A stretch of 64,000 bases of DNA from Macrostomum hystrix (lineage: Eukaryota; Platyhelminthes; Macrostomidae): contig CATNEN010000001.1 in the NCBI GenBank assembly GCA_950097015.1, positions 16,372,501-16,436,500 on the forward strand, written 5' to 3'. The notes below the pieces were generated by a model. The model was given only the letters and a program-made list of their open reading frames with translations. It was not told the DNA's origin and made no database searches. Below are positions 11,216 to 22,626 of this stretch, in pieces. Positions within the stretch are counted from its first letter, which is position 1, and every line of letters starts with the position of its first letter. Both the position numbers and the translations under genes were made by a program.

Positions 11216-11319
11216 GAGACTTGTATGTCACTGTTGTGCCTTGAAATATGACAGTGCTGTGCCATCGAATCAGTCATTATTGTACCTTACATAAATTTCA
11301 GTGCTTTTTTACAAATTCG

Positions 11320-11880
11320 GAGCCTATGTATCTTATCAATTCTAATTTCTGAGCTTAGATATCTATCCATTCCGAGCCTAGATTTCTATAAAAATGTTGA
11401 GCCTCGAAATCTATCAATGCTGTGCGTACATATCTAAAAAAATGTTGAGCCCAAATATGTATCGATTTTGAGCCTAGGAATCTATTAATTAATGCTGAGC
11501 CTAGATAACTATCAATGCTGATCCTAGATAACTATCAATGCTGAGCCTAGATAACTATCAATGCTGTGCCTAGATATCTATCAATGCTGAGCCTAGATAA
11601 CTATCAATGCTGAGCCTAGATAACTATCAATGCTGTGCCTAGATATCTATAAAAATGTTAAGCCTAGATAACTATCAATGCTGTGCCTAGATATCTATCA
11701 ATGCTGAGCCTAGATAACTATCAATGCTGAGCCTAGATAACTATCAATGCTGTGCCTAGATATCTATAAAAATGTTAAGCCTAGGAATCTATCAATTCTG
11801 AGCCTATATATCAATCAAATCTGAGCTTGGATATCTATCCCTTTTGAGTCTAGATTTCTATCGATTCTGAGCCTGGATTT
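11320..11880. repeat. 23-bp minisatellite (GAGCCTAGATAACTATCAAT family)
   Basis: About two dozen imperfect copies of a 23-bp unit containing GAGCCTAGATAACTATCAAT occupy this stretch. The centre is most regular and the edges decay. A few degenerate units reappear at about 42640-42750. There is no coding potential. Confidence 0.85.
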
Positions 11881-12147
11881 GTATTTATGCTATCTGGCTG
11901 TGTCATTGTTGTGCCTGGAAAATGGTTCAAACGGTTTGGTTCGGTTCGCTACGCTCTGCTTGGAAAAAATAGTTACTTGCTGCCAAAAAAGGCCAATCAC
12001 TTGGATCATTTCAGTTCTCAGCTGTAGCCTTTTCGAGTATGCTGTGAAGCCATTTTGGCTGAAAAAACTCAATAAATAAAATAAAAAATATCTCAGTGCC
12101 GAACAGATAACAGAAGCCAGCTCAGCCTGCGCACATTGGACAGTAAT

Positions 12148-12380
12148 TATCTCGCCAGTGGGGTTGACACAGCTATGCACATTTGGGTGAGAAATTCCTT
12201 ATCAGTACGCTCGGCTAACAAAACTGGCTCTGATGCAATCATTAAATTTGGCACTGGAGGCCTCACTATGCACAAGCTGAATAAAAAAAGCATTAGAAAA
12301 GCCTATTCAAAACAGTTTTTCGAATATTTAATCGAAATTATCCCCTTCGGGGAGCAGAAATAATTTTAATTCGTCTAGTA
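12148..12380. repeat. SINE-like repeat fragment
   Basis: Contains GCAATCATTAAATTTGGCAC, GGAGGCCTCACT and TTTTTCGAATATTTAATC, shared with 43.9-44.5 kb. It ends in the hairpin CCCCTTCGGGG followed by AGCAGAAAT, also found at 34.08, 48.12, 60.67 and 63.51 kb. The left edge CTCGCCAGTGGGGTTGACAC recurs at 42057. Confidence 0.6.
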
Positions 12381-12387
12381 TACACTA

Positions 12388-12855
12388 GAGGTACATTGAT
12401 CCCCCAGATGACAATGATCCCCCAGTTGACAATGATCCCCTAGATGACAACGATCGCCCAGTTGACAATGATCCCCCAGTTGACAATGATCCCCCAGTTG
12501 ATGATGATCCCCTAGTTGACAATGATCCCCCAGTTGATGATGATTCACGAGTTGACAATGATCCCCCAGTTGACAATGATCACCCAGTTGACAATGATCC
12601 CCCAGTTGACAATGATCCCCCAGTTGACAATGATCCCCCAGTTGATGACGATCCCCCAGTTGACAATGATCCCCCAGTTGATGATGATTCACCAGTTGAC
12701 AATGATCCCCCAGTTGATGATGATTCACCAGTTGACAATGATCCCCCAGTTGACAATGATCACCCAGTTGACAATGATAACCTAGATGACAATGATCGCC
12801 CAGTTGACAATGATCCGCCAGTTGACAATGATCTCCCAGTTGACAATGATCTATT
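12388..12855. repeat. 18-bp minisatellite (GATCCCCCAGTTGACAAT)
   Basis: About 26 copies of GATCCCCCAGTTGACAAT, with variants such as TTGATGAT for TTGACAAT. Because the period is divisible by three and the unit lacks stops in most frames, long open frames appear on both strands. I do not regard them as genes. The same family forms large arrays at 48.2, 55.4 and 60.7-62.1 kb. Confidence 0.9.
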
Positions 12856-13108
12856 TACATACGAAATTTTCGGTCTCGCAGTTTGCAATGTTTCGCAAGC
12901 TAGCTTATGGTTTTTTAGTCTAAACGAGGCTATGGTACGTCTCAACGATTCAGACTCTGGTTTGGCCATGATTAAAACTCTGGTTTAGCCATGATTCAGA
13001 CTCTGGTTCTGAATCTGTACATATATATCTGTTGCTTTTGTCGTTGTTAACCGGAAATTAATTTAGTTCTGTTGCATGGCAACTACTACATGTAGAGTGA
13101 GTCGACAT

Positions 13109-13121
13109 GTAGTAGGTGGTC
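13109..13121. repeat. Target-site duplication, left copy
   Basis: GTAGTAGGTGGTC here is repeated exactly just beyond the other end of the non-LTR element (about 19175-19187). Its position at both element borders fits a target-primed insertion. Confidence 0.65.
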
Positions 13122-13239
13122 TTGACTTACTTGACTTAGCGGCAGGGGGCCTCCATGACGGACGCAGCGAGGAGGCGGCTGTTGCCGCCCATATCGCTAA
13201 CCCCTGGCAGCCAGACGGCCTCCAGCGAGGCGGTGCCGC

Positions 13240-16200
13240 TCAGGGTGGTCCGTCGGTCGGTTCCGCCGCGCGATCTTCCTCGCCATAGGCTGGGAAGAAA
13301 TCAGCTCGGCCGGTATCCCGGAGGAAGTGGGCGAGCTGAGGGATGTTCTCGGGCGAGCAGGCTTCGGCAAGAGTCGGTGCCGGCCCGAGGTGTTTTAGCC
13401 TAGCCCGGGTGAAGGCCGGGCAGTGGCAAATGAAATGCTCGGCGTTTTCACGGCCGGAGCAGCAGAAAGGACACGTTTCCTCAGGCACGTGGCCTTGGAG
13501 GTAGCGGTGTCTGGTGAAGCAGCCATGTCCCGAAAGGGCCATGGTGACTGCTCTCAGGTCTCTGCGGTTTAGCCTGAGTAAGGCCTTACGCAGGTTACTA
13601 GAGGGGGTTGGCACCGCAGCCCTGGACTGGCGACAGTTCAGGGTGCTGGACCACCTCCTCCGGTGCTGGGTCTCCATCCAGTGGTTGATGCTGGAGTTGA
13701 CAACGGAGGCGGGGATCGGGGATTCCGGGCCCGGGCCCATCAGGGAGCTGGCTGCTCCAGCCTTTGCAAGCTCGTCCGCCATCTCATTCCCTGTGAGCCC
13801 GGCGTGCCCAGGGATCCACATCAGCTCCACCTTGTTAGACTGCGCCAAACCGTTTAACTGGGTGTTGCAGTCCAAGGTGGTTCTGGAGCGAGAGGTGCAG
13901 CGACTGAGGGCCTTGAGGGCTGCTTGACTGTCGGAGTGAAAAAAGATCCTCCGACCAGCCAGCTGCCTCTGGCGCAGCTCAGCCGCACAGAAACTGATGG
14001 CGAGCATTTCGTTTTGGAAAACGCTTGAGCTCTTGCCACAGTGTTGGGAGTGGGTCCAGAGGACCTCGCCACCCGAGGCGACGCACACCCCGAATCCCGA
14101 TTTACCGTTCATCAGGGAGCCGTCAGTGTAACAGTGGACTGCGGGGTCATCCCAGCAGTCCTTTACCTCATTACGAGGGAAGATGCTGACTTTGTACCTG
14201 TGGCTCCGGAGTAAAGTGGCCGGGGCCCCGTCCGAAAGGATGGTGAGCCCTCCGCACTCGCCCAGAGTTTTCAGGCAGAGGTCAGAGTGGGGCAGAAGGG
14301 AGCGCTTCGAGAAGGCTCGCGAATTCTGGAAGGATACACCCGCATCAAGGAGACGACGGGTGGACTTTGCCGCTTCCCCCTTAACAAAAATGTCAATGGG
14401 TGTAGCGTTGAGGAAAGCGTTCATGCCTTCAAAGGGAGTGGAGGGTGGGGCGCCCAGCGTCATGCGACAGGCTCTGCCCTGCACCCTATAAAGCGCCTCC
14501 AGGTTTTTCTGGATGCTCATGGCACTGGCCCAGATGAGGCCAGCGTAAGCGACTGACGGTCTAATGATCGCCGTGTAAATCCACCAAAGGTTTTTGGGGG
14601 TAAGCCCCCAAGTGGTGCCCACGGCTCGCCTGACTTGCGCCAGAATGGCCAGGGCCCTCTTGGCCTTTGTGGTAATGTGCGGGGTCCAGTTAAGCCTATG
14701 GTCTAGCAGGATACCAAGGCACCGGACCTGCTTTTCCATGGCAATATTCTTGCCATAGAGAGTCAGAGGCTCAATGGTCCAGCGCAGCCTGCTGGTAAAC
14801 ATAACCGCAACGGTCTTGGACTCAGAGAGTCGGAGCCCGCATTGGTCCGCCCAGCGCACCGCCCTGTTGATAAAGCCCTGAATGAGGTCCCTGGTGGTTT
14901 CCGCCGAGGGGCCCGCGCAGATGGCGGTCACATCGTCGGCATATCCCACCTTCAGGACTGGGTCAGGCCGAGTGCTTTTTAGCAGCTCATCCATGACGAG
15001 ATTCCACAGCAGTGGGGTGAGGACGCCACCTTGGGGCCCTCCTTTTAGGACAGGTGCCGAGAGCACTCTGCCTTCGAGGTGGGCCACCACGTGGCGATTC
15101 CGGATCATGTACATGACCCAACGGACGAGGTGGGGGTGAGTGGCCCTGGAAACCAGGGCCTTCTCAAAGGCTTCGAAAATAACGTTATCGAAGGCCCCCT
15201 CAATATCAAGGAAAACAGCCAGGGCAAAACCGCTGCCCAGCACTGCCTTCTCGAGAGTCTCCACAATGCAGTGGAGGGCGCTCTCCGTGGACCGGCCCGC
15301 CCGAAAGGCGTGCTGGTTTGGTGAGAGCGGGGCCCGCCCTAGCTCTACAGTAAGAAGGCGCCAGAGCACCAGTCTTTCCATGAGCTTGAGGCAGGTGGAA
15401 GTCAAGCTTATCGGGCGATAAGACTTGACCGAGCGATAGTCGCCTTTGGCGGGCTTCGGGATGAAGACGACCCGGGCTTCATGCCACCGCGCTGGTACGT
15501 AGCCCAGCACGATGCAGGCCCGTAGAAGTCTGCAGAGGAGATGGAGGAAGCGGCCATTTTTAACCGCTTCATGCAGAAAGGCCGGATATATACCATCTGG
15601 CCCAGGTGCTTTAAAAGGATTGAATGACTTAGCCGCGCGAACGATGCGGTCATTCGTAACGAGTGACTGAGCCAGGCCCTGACCTCCACGCGAGTGGTCG
15701 TCTGGGCCGAAGTGCGCCGGTACACTCGGGAAGAAATGCCCTAGCATAAGCTCGAGCGTTTCCTCCGGGCGCTCAGTGATCGAGCCGTCCGGCTTTTTAA
15801 TCGATGAGAGCTTGGAGAAGCGGTCGTTGGTGAGCGCCTTTACCACGCGGGCCGTGGGCCGCGAGCCCTCAAGCCCTTCGCAGTATTGTCGCCACTTGTC
15901 CGCTTTTGCCCTTCTGACCCGGCCCTTAAACTCATGGATGGCGCGAGTATAGGCCTCTTTGTCATCAGGGTCGTGCGAGGTTTTCAGCTTCCTCTGGAGA
16001 GCCTTAGCTCGGCGTCTTAGGACTCCGAGCTCGGGGTTCCACCAGGGGGCCGATTTTTTGCCTTTGTAGGCTTTGAGCGGGCAAGCCATTTCGTAGGCCT
16101 CTGTGATGGCGCCGCCCAGCAGGGCAGCCACTCCATCCAGGTCCTGCGTGGTTTCCATGGCCATGGAGGGGTCAGAATCCCGAAGGCCCTCATGCAGCTT

Positions 16201-16944
16201 TTGGCTGAACGCGGGCCAGTCGGTATTTCTGACATTACGCCTCCAAATAGGCTTTTGCTTCTTATCGGGGGTGCCGATGTTGAAACGGATGAAACGGTGG
16301 TCCGAGAGCGAGCTTTCGGTCTCCCACACCTCCCACCCCAGCATCCTTGGGAGGATGCCGGGTGAGGCCAGGGTGACGTCAAGCACCTCAGCCCACCGCC
16401 CATTGTCGAAAGTGGGCGTGTTGCCCACATTGCAGAAGTTTAGAGGCGTGCCGCTGACGAAGGCCAGGAGCTCTTCGCCGCGGTCATTGATTTTTGAGCT
16501 ACCCCAGTGGGTGTGATGCGAGTTTACATCTCCCGCGAGGAGCAGCTCGAAGTTTCGTGCCCTGGCGAATTCACAGAGGGCGACGAGGGTATCGCTAACC
16601 ACGGGGGCGTCGCCTGCCAGGTAGGCGGATGCCACGAGGGTCAACTTGTTAGGCACAATGTGTGCAGATTGGATGACGCAGATGTCCCCGTTAGAGAGAT
16701 CGGGTCTCATCCACGCATTTAAGGCTTTTGCGGCATAGATCAGTGATCTAGGGCGGACAGAGTCTGCCATGCAGAAGCAGTCATAGCCAGCAGGAATGTT
16801 GCTTGGCTTGTTCTTTGATAACCAGGGCTCCTGCACAAGTACAAGGCCCGGCATCATGCGCTCTGTCGTGCGCATCAGATTGACTGATGCTGCCACGCAG
16901 TACTGGGTGTTAACTTGCAGACATGATATTCCGGGGATCATCAT
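13240..16944 (-). CDS. LINE ORF2: endonuclease-reverse transcriptase-RNase H
   Basis: This 1234-residue protein nicks target DNA and copies its RNA into it. The N-terminal endonuclease/exonuclease/phosphatase domain (about 1-225) has [15 protein letters not shown] and SLSDHR. The reverse transcriptase (about 470-760) has [33 protein letters not shown] and the catalytic YADD near residue 668. RNase H (about 930-1085) has [22 protein letters not shown] and [14 protein letters not shown]. The C terminus carries a CPFC...HFICHC zinc motif near 1160. All catalytic residues are present and the frame is uninterrupted. The ATG lies in the same frame as ORF1, four codons after the ORF1 stop. Confidence 0.93.
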   Translation of the reverse strand: MMIPGISCLQVNTQYCVAASVNLMRTTERMMPGLVLVQEPWLSKNKPSNIPAGYDCFCMADSVRPRSLIYAAKALNAWMRPDLSNGDICVIQSAHIVPNKLTLVASAYLAGDAPVVSDTLVALCEFARARNFELLLAGDVNSHHTHWGSSKINDRGEELLAFVSGTPLNFCNVGNTPTFDNGRWAEVLDVTLASPGILPRMLGWEVWETESSLSDHRFIRFNIGTPDKKQKPIWRRNVRNTDWPAFSQKLHEGLRDSDPSMAMETTQDLDGVAALLGGAITEAYEMACPLKAYKGKKSAPWWNPELGVLRRRAKALQRKLKTSHDPDDKEAYTRAIHEFKGRVRRAKADKWRQYCEGLEGSRPTARVVKALTNDRFSKLSSIKKPDGSITERPEETLELMLGHFFPSVPAHFGPDDHSRGGQGLAQSLVTNDRIVRAAKSFNPFKAPGPDGIYPAFLHEAVKNGRFLHLLCRLLRACIVLGYVPARWHEARVVFIPKPAKGDYRSVKSYRPISLTSTCLKLMERLVLWRLLTVELGRAPLSPNQHAFRAGRSTESALHCIVETLEKAVLGSGFALAVFLDIEGAFDNVIFEAFEKALVSRATHPHLVRWVMYMIRNRHVVAHLEGRVLSAPVLKGGPQGGVLTPLLWNLVMDELLKSTRPDPVLKVGYADDVTAICAGPSAETTRDLIQGFINRAVRWADQCGLRLSESKTVAVMFTSRLRWTIEPLTLYGKNIAMEKQVRCLGILLDHRLNWTPHITTKAKRALAILAQVRRAVGTTWGLTPKNLWWIYTAIIRPSVAYAGLIWASAMSIQKNLEALYRVQGRACRMTLGAPPSTPFEGMNAFLNATPIDIFVKGEAAKSTRRLLDAGVSFQNSRAFSKRSLLPHSDLCLKTLGECGGLTILSDGAPATLLRSHRYKVSIFPRNEVKDCWDDPAVHCYTDGSLMNGKSGFGVCVASGGEVLWTHSQHCGKSSSVFQNEMLAISFCAAELRQRQLAGRRIFFHSDSQAALKALSRCTSRSRTTLDCNTQLNGLAQSNKVELMWIPGHAGLTGNEMADELAKAGAASSLMGPGPESPIPASVVNSSINHWMETQHRRRWSSTLNCRQSRAAVPTPSSNLRKALLRLNRRDLRAVTMALSGHGCFTRHRYLQGHVPEETCPFCCSGRENAEHFICHCPAFTRARLKHLGPAPTLAEACSPENIPQLAHFLRDTGRADFFPAYGEEDRAAEPTDGPP

Positions 16945-16956
16945 GCAGGCAGAGGT

Positions 16957-18516
16957 CTACTTGGAGGGTGACCCAGCCAGAAGGCGGTCCTCCTCCTCCG
17001 GGTCGATGTCGGTAGCCATGGGCTCCTCCGTGCCCAGGCCCCGAGCCGGAGACGGGAACTCGACGGCGTCAGCCGCCCAGTCCCCGCCCCCGGCCCCGAG
17101 CCCAGGCCCAGAGTCGCCCTCAACTGGAGCCGATACCGCTCCCTGGGCCGTGGGAGGGGCGCTCGAAGGGCCCTGCTCGATGGAGCTGGGCACCTCTGAG
17201 GCCTCCCCCGTAGCCCTTGGTTGCGGCGCCTGCCCCGGTGGGCCACCGCGCATCTCAGCGCGCAGCTGGGCCATCTTGGCGGTTCGCACCACCTCGGAGG
17301 CCCGCTGGAGAAGGCCCCGGCGCTTTGTGACACGCGCGGGGCGACGCTCAGAGCTGCCAGCGATGGCACGCTCTGGCCTTTTTTGGCGGGACGACTGGGC
17401 CCTGCCCCCAGTCCCAGCCTTGGGGTCCGAGGACCCTTCATTGGCCGGTACGGTGGTGGGCCCGGTCTGACCTCGGGTTTTATCCGCCTCGAAGGCGAAG
17501 ATTTTGGTCTTCCACAGACCAATGCAAATGTTGGCGCCATCTGGGTAGCGGCGTGTCCATTGCTCGGACAGGCCCAGAATGGCGGTGAAACCAGTGCCGT
17601 CGGGGCGCAGGATCGTGCGGTGCACGATCAGGCCCGCTGTCGGCAGCTCCCGGTTCATCGCGATGAGGCCCCTGCGGAGGTCCTCAGCGCTGGTGACGAC
17701 ACTTTTCGCCGGGACGAAGATACGGTGTCGCTTGGTCTTTGGTGGCTCGTTCTCCCGTAGGAACTCGAGGCCAGCCGCCCAGCTCTGCGTGGGCAGCAAC
17801 TCGAGGAGCCGCCGCCCCGATTCCGCATCGCCGGGCCAGACGACGAAGCACGATTCCCTGGTAGCGCTTGCGCCGACCGCCAGGGGCTCGCCCTTCAGTT
17901 GAAGTTGCCACAACATAGCATCTATGTTGCGGCAAATGTCGCTGAGCTGTTCGCTGCTCAGCCTTTTCCCGTCTCTGCCGGTGATGATGACGGCAGGTTG
18001 CCTACGTGCGATGGCGGCGTAGGTAGCTTGTGGTCCCGGGCCCTGTCCGGTGGCGTCCCCACCCTCGGGATCTGCGTCGGCGGTGGGCACAGGGCCCTCC
18101 GCCTCCGCTTCTCCTTCGGGCCGGGCAGCCGTCCGGATGGGCGCCGGGCCCTCCTTGGCCCGCGACCCTGGCCTCGGGGCGTCGTGGGCTCCGCCCCGTG
18201 CAGGAGCCTGGGCAGGAGGCACAAGGCCCCCCGCCCCAGCCCCCGCCCTAGGCAGAGCCCCTTCGGCCCCTCTGGCCTGGGCCTGGTCCTTGGTCAATGG
18301 AGCCGACGTGCCGTGGGCCAGCATGCGCCTACGGCGTTTTGCCGCTCCAGAGGTGGTGGAGCGCTTAGCGCCCCGGTCATCGCGCGAGTTGGGCAGCGCG
18401 GCATTTGTGGCGGTCGCGGGGCCAGCTAGCCCGGGCGCCGCAGCGTGTATGGCCTCAGGCACCATGGTGTCCTCGGCCGGAGCAGTTGAAGGGCTAGAAG
18501 CCATTGAAAGCTGCAA
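16957..18516 (-). CDS. LINE ORF1 protein
   Basis: This 519-residue frame lies immediately 5' of ORF2. The N-terminal third is rich in Ala, Pro, Gly and Arg. The middle (about 170-345) is more ordered, with LSSEQLSDICRNID, FVVWPGDAESGRRLLELL, IFVPAKSVVTSAEDLRRG and GLWKTKIFAFEADK. The tail is again Pro/Ser-rich. I see no CCHC knuckle, unlike many LINE ORF1 proteins. The middle may correspond to an ORF1 domain of unknown function found in arthropod LINEs, but I cannot confirm that. ORF1 proteins bind element RNA and act as chaperones. The stop is a TAG in frame with ORF2. Confidence 0.75.
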   Translation of the reverse strand: MQLSMASSPSTAPAEDTMVPEAIHAAAPGLAGPATATNAALPNSRDDRGAKRSTTSGAAKRRRRMLAHGTSAPLTKDQAQARGAEGALPRAGAGAGGLVPPAQAPARGGAHDAPRPGSRAKEGPAPIRTAARPEGEAEAEGPVPTADADPEGGDATGQGPGPQATYAAIARRQPAVIITGRDGKRLSSEQLSDICRNIDAMLWQLQLKGEPLAVGASATRESCFVVWPGDAESGRRLLELLPTQSWAAGLEFLRENEPPKTKRHRIFVPAKSVVTSAEDLRRGLIAMNRELPTAGLIVHRTILRPDGTGFTAILGLSEQWTRRYPDGANICIGLWKTKIFAFEADKTRGQTGPTTVPANEGSSDPKAGTGGRAQSSRQKRPERAIAGSSERRPARVTKRRGLLQRASEVVRTAKMAQLRAEMRGGPPGQAPQPRATGEASEVPSSIEQGPSSAPPTAQGAVSAPVEGDSGPGLGAGGGDWAADAVEFPSPARGLGTEEPMATDIDPEEEDRLLAGSPSK

Positions 18517-18739
18517 TGAAGAGAGGGGCTTCCTGTAGACACAGGCAGGAATAACCCGCTCAGCCGCGATCCCAAAACTGAGCGGGGGCAGCCAAAAAAG
18601 ACAAGTTACAACCCGGGGTGGGATGCCAGGACCACCGGGAGGAACCGTAAGAGACCAGACTACTCCCTGGCCAAGCGTCCATCAGCACGGTCAACACTGG
18701 GACATTGGAGGGTGCCATTGAGCCGGCGCCGAGGCCTGC

Positions 18740-18906
18740 GGGCTGGCCGCAAACCCTGTTAAGGTCAAAGGGTGACACCTGTCCCTCAGGGCCGTAGCCA
18801 GAGGTACCTGATCACGCACAGGTGCACGAAAATTGCGGACAAGCCACATACCCTGTTAAGGTCAAAGGGTGACACCTTTCCCTCCAGCCGGGGCTAGAGG
18901 TACCCA
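18740..18906 (-). repeat. Duplicated block in the LINE 5' UTR
   Basis: Two copies of a roughly 95-100-bp block share CCCTGTTAAGGTCAAAGGGT, GACACCT, and then TCCCTC with AGAGGTACC. Tandem units in LINE 5' UTRs often carry the promoter, so a promoter role is plausible but not shown. Confidence 0.7.
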
Positions 18907-19174
18907 GTTTGGCCGGAGGCCCTGGATGGGTCATCCAGCGCTGTTGCCCATTCTGTCCGGCTGCCCTAGGGTCAGCCTTGAACACTCGCGGGACGTGTAC
19001 CCATGGGTCAGCTGACGGGACAGCGTTGGAGGGATTCCTGCACCCGAAGGTACAGGTCTCCTTCCTGCCAGGCCTGCTCAAAAAACGGCTGCAGGTGTGA
19101 GGCATCGCAGACCAAAGCCCGTGGGCCTGGACTGACTCATACCTCACAGGCACTGTGTCCCGCCGGTGCGAGCA

Positions 19175-19187
19175 GTAGTAGGTGGTC
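19175..19187. repeat. Target-site duplication, right copy
   Basis: GTAGTAGGTGGTC matches 13109-13121. It runs into a perfect 10-bp hairpin, GGTCATTCAG / CTGAATGACC (about 19184-19214). A different 11-bp hairpin (CTACTACATGT / ACATGTAGTAG, 13083-13115) sits at the left border. Confidence 0.6.
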
Positions 19188-19219
19188 ATTCAGAGGTGGC
19201 CCCGCTGAATGACCAGGTG

Positions 19220-20059
19220 CTGGTAGGTCGAAGGCTCGGAAAGGGGCTCGATGTGCTTCGCTGCTTTACCTATACTGTATACTTCTCGATCTATTATAGG
19301 CCATCTGCTCTACAGCTCTAACAACTCCAAACTACTCTAATCTAGGCCACTGCATGATATAGGAGAAAATCAGCGCATAATGTAGTTTATATCTTAAATG
19401 CATATGTCTTGTCTACGATTGGGATATGCGTAGGGCATGAGTAGGATTTGTCTAGCTGTGTTTGGTCTATCTACTAAGCAGTACTCGATCTACAATGTCG
19501 CAATTCCTCCGATTATTTTCCTATCTTTTCATTCGCGTCATTCGGAAACAAATAAATTACGAAAAGCCACAAACCTTGTGGAGCTCAGCTGTCCTGGTGC
19601 CTCAGAGCAATTGCTCTTTGTCTTTAAGTCTCTTATATTTTCTTAGTTCGCGCCTTGCCCTTACTTTCCCAAATGGCGCCCCCTTCGGACCAGCCAATGA
19701 AAAATCCAGCCCATGCCACTTGGTGGCCACATGCTACAGGTACAGTAGTTATGTCGTGTAGTTATTGTTCATGTAATAAAGCCTCTCAACCTCGCGAGCC
19801 TCTCGCACGATGTGCGGGCCACCAGAGTTGCAGGCGTCTGTTTCGATGACGATCCTTCTTGCATAGCGAGACCAAGGAAAGTAGAGCGCAACTGAAGACT
19901 GTAGGCTCCAAGCTTCAGTAGCTGCTAGCTGTAGAATAACTGGACTCGTTGCTCCGTCTGCAAAATTAATTTGTTGTTCAACATATGGTGTTGAAGGGGG
20001 CTAATATTTGTGATTGCTGAATTCTATACATGTACGTCTTCATTTAGTCGTTTCGATTA
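19220..20059. other. Region without a recognisable gene
   Basis: Between the LINE and module B there is no frame with family motifs. It contains a CCAAT-like GACCAGCCAATG (about 19688) and ordinary AT-rich DNA. Confidence 0.5.
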
Positions 20060-20060
20060 C

Positions 20061-21522
20061 TTACTGTGAGCTGCCTTCGTTCTCAATGCAAATTGTTGTC
20101 TGAAATTTAAGGTGGCGTTGCTTAACTACATGTATATAAAGATTCGGTTTTAAAAAATTAACATACCTCCCAACTTCCTCTGCGGAGGCGAATACGCCGA
20201 ACCGACAATGGCAGGTCCAGGACAACTTCGTCTGTAGCCAACTCTTGGCTTCTTGCAGAGCTTCGACGGGATAGCGGCGGACTAACCAGTGACGCTACTG
20301 GAGTGATTTGAAGCATCTCCTTCGATTGCCAATACCAGCTTTGCAGCTCTTCAGTTTCTGGTACAAAGGCCGGCTCTAGCACGCACAAAGCGTAGGATCC
20401 GATAAGCGAAAATGCGTTAAAATCGCTTGTTCTAACTCCCTTAAGAGCTAAAACTTGGCCAACAGCCCACTTCTCGACTTGAGCTGCGCTGGAGCCCCAA
20501 AAAGTGCAGTTGATGAAAGCACTGCTTTGGTCAATCAAGCCAATAGTCGACTTCATTTGCGGACCGTTTCTGGTTGGTATCGTTCTCGGCCCATCAATTG
20601 TCGTTACGACAGCGACGACGTCGACTATGGCACTGATTAAAAAGTAGAGAAGGAATGAAATTCGAAATCGAAATCAATATAAGTAGGTTGACATGTAGCT
20701 AAATGCGAGAGTGCTTTTCTGCAGTGCATTAGAGTGTAAACTTTTTGAACCACAGAGAGCAGGCTGTTTGAACAATAGAGTGCAATCTGTTTGTACCATG
20801 GATGGAGGAGTATCATGGATTGCTCATCTGCGAAATATCTGTGGCCACGACCCAGTCCCATTCTTGGGGTAGCCCCCGCTTCAATTTCATTGGCTGATTG
20901 AATGTATAAATATTCCCACTGAAATATTATCTAATTCGAAATAAATTCGAAGTAAAGCTACTTCACAAACGGCATCCTTGTAATTACCCATTTGTTCCAA
21001 GTGTAGGAAGTTCTGATATCGGCCGATATCGAGTAAAGCGAGGATTTCCGATGACATTCGCCTCAGAGCTTTGCACAGCGACGCCATCCGAACGCAGATC
21101 CACCTTGATTTCCATTTTACTGCTAGCAATAGACCAAATTACATCAGCCGTCTTAGTTTTGCCACCCAGAATTATTATGCTCCTTCCTTCCTCGCACAAA
21201 GCCCATGCATTGTTAATCGACTCCAAGGACCCGTAGAAAGTCGTACGCACATCGTCAGTTTCGTCAGCTAGGAGAATAGTAAATAGTTGACCAACCACGC
21301 CATCTCGGTTTTTGCATGGACGTCTCTGTAGTAAAATAGTGTAGTTACTTTTATTTAAAAAATAACTGTATTAAGGATAAAAATACATGTATGCACAAAG
21401 CGTGTAACTTCGGCGTTATTCAAATAGTTTGCATTTCGACTGACCTCAGCTCGATGAAGCACTTTGCCGTCAATAGCTGGTAGGTTGAAATCCAAACAGA
21501 AGGAAATTTCGTCAAGTTTCAT
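20061..21522 (-). CDS. RPA large-subunit-like protein (module B)
   Basis: Exons 21522-21445, 21325-20988 and 20632-20167 join cleanly (introns 119 and 355 bp; donors GTCAGT and GTAATT; acceptors CAG), giving 294 residues. Exon 1 starts MKLDEISFCLDFNLP. Exon 2 has the DBD-A signature GQLFTILLADETDDVRTTFYG. Exon 3 has DBD-B: VDVVAVV, FINCTFWGSSAAQVEKW and VLALKGVRTSDF. A GTATGT donor after GAG at 20166 matches the position used in modules A and C. An acceptor at 20100 gives a possible last exon, TTICIENEGSSQ, then TAA at 20061; a good GTAAGT there makes a further exon possible. It is more diverged than A, C, D and E, and has one extra intron inside DBD-A. I see no disabling mutation. Confidence 0.75.
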
Positions 21523-22626
21523 TCTTTGGTGTTTTACGATCGTGGTTTTTCCAAGGCCAATTAAGGCTTAAACCAAGAAGCCAATCCCGATTTTTGCTCA
21601 ATACAGAATTTGTGCTCTATTATACTCAAGATCCGTGCTAAAAGGGCAGCTGGAGGCTACACGCAAGTTCATAAACTTCCACCCCAATAGGACAGAACGT
21701 ACATTATTTACCTTTTGGCATTCAAAAGAGCGCGCAGTGAAATGGAGCCAACAGTATAAGAGGCTAGAGAAAGGACTCAAGCAACAACTCAATATGTTAG
21801 GAGCTAGGTTAGCTTCGTTCCCCCAAGGAGCGACTGGGGTTGGTCATTCCGAGCCAATCAACGACGAGAATTGGGTTAGGCAGGGTGCTTTGCAGGGGTT
21901 GTAATAAGTGCGTAGTTTGGAGTTATCGATTTTTCAGAACTGCGCATCACTCAGCTGGGCCTGATTTAGAACTACGAGTACAAGTACAAGTTCAGTACAT
22001 TCATCCAAAATCAGACCCTGTGCAAGAAAAGTCACACTGTACACCAACAATCATTTTCAGCCAATCAGAAGTCAATAGCTCGTAGAGCTGAGGAATATTA
22101 TTCCAATTGGAGAGAGAAAACAGAAAATTGCACTATGTATTAAATAATAAAAACTAAAATTCAAACCAATGCCACCAGTATACCATAATTGAAAAAAATC
22201 TTGCCTTGATTGAGTGTCTAAGTACATATTTTTCCTGGCAGGCTCTGCCCACTGAAAATACCAGGGGCGGAGCTAAGCTATCATGTAGTCTTGTGAATTT
22301 ACAACTCCAACTCTAACTCGCACGCTGGCGTGACATACATACCTTTACATACATTTACATTTTTACATACCTTCTGTCTCAGCCTTGGGACTGAAGGAAC
22401 AGCCAACCAATAGCGTGGCGCTGTAGGTCTATCTTTCTACCTCTCTCGTGGTTACTGGCCAATCCTCGCAAATGCTTTAAACTACAGTAAAGCGTTTACC
22501 AACCAACTACAGTCTGGCAGGCCAAGGTATTTAGCGAAGTGAAAAGCTAATTGAATCATTCGCATTATTTGAGTTTGTGCTGGGCTTACACTACATTTCT
22601 GTACCTATTTTTGGTAAATTAGCACC
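21523..22626. promoter_or_regulatory. Bidirectional intergenic region of module B
   Basis: The divergent genes of module B are 1.1 kb apart. CCAAT boxes in the same CAGCCAATCAG form as module A occur at 22061-22065, with GAGCCAATCAAC near 21850 and others at about 22400-22460. I found no convincing TATA box for the plus-strand gene. Confidence 0.4.

Larger units (their letters stand above)
13122..19174 (-). mobile_element. Complete non-LTR (LINE) retrotransposon with RNase H
   Basis: The unit is a 5' UTR (about 18517-19174), ORF1, ORF2 and a 118-bp 3' UTR, all on the minus strand, flanked by a 13-bp direct repeat. The 3' end is not poly(A) but a short TAAGTCAAG-type tandem tail. A GC-rich body inside AT-rich surroundings marks its borders. 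The endonuclease, RT and RNase H order places it in the I/LOA/R1-like part of the LINE tree; I cannot fix the clade. Both ORFs are open, so the copy may be recent. Confidence 0.85.

Noticed and set aside
12375-12785. Long open frames on both strands such as CQLGDH or MIPQLT repeats (also at 48.2-48.8, 55.3-56.3 and 60.7-62.2 kb)
   Set aside because: They are translations of an 18-bp minisatellite whose period is a multiple of three; being open in several frames is automatic.
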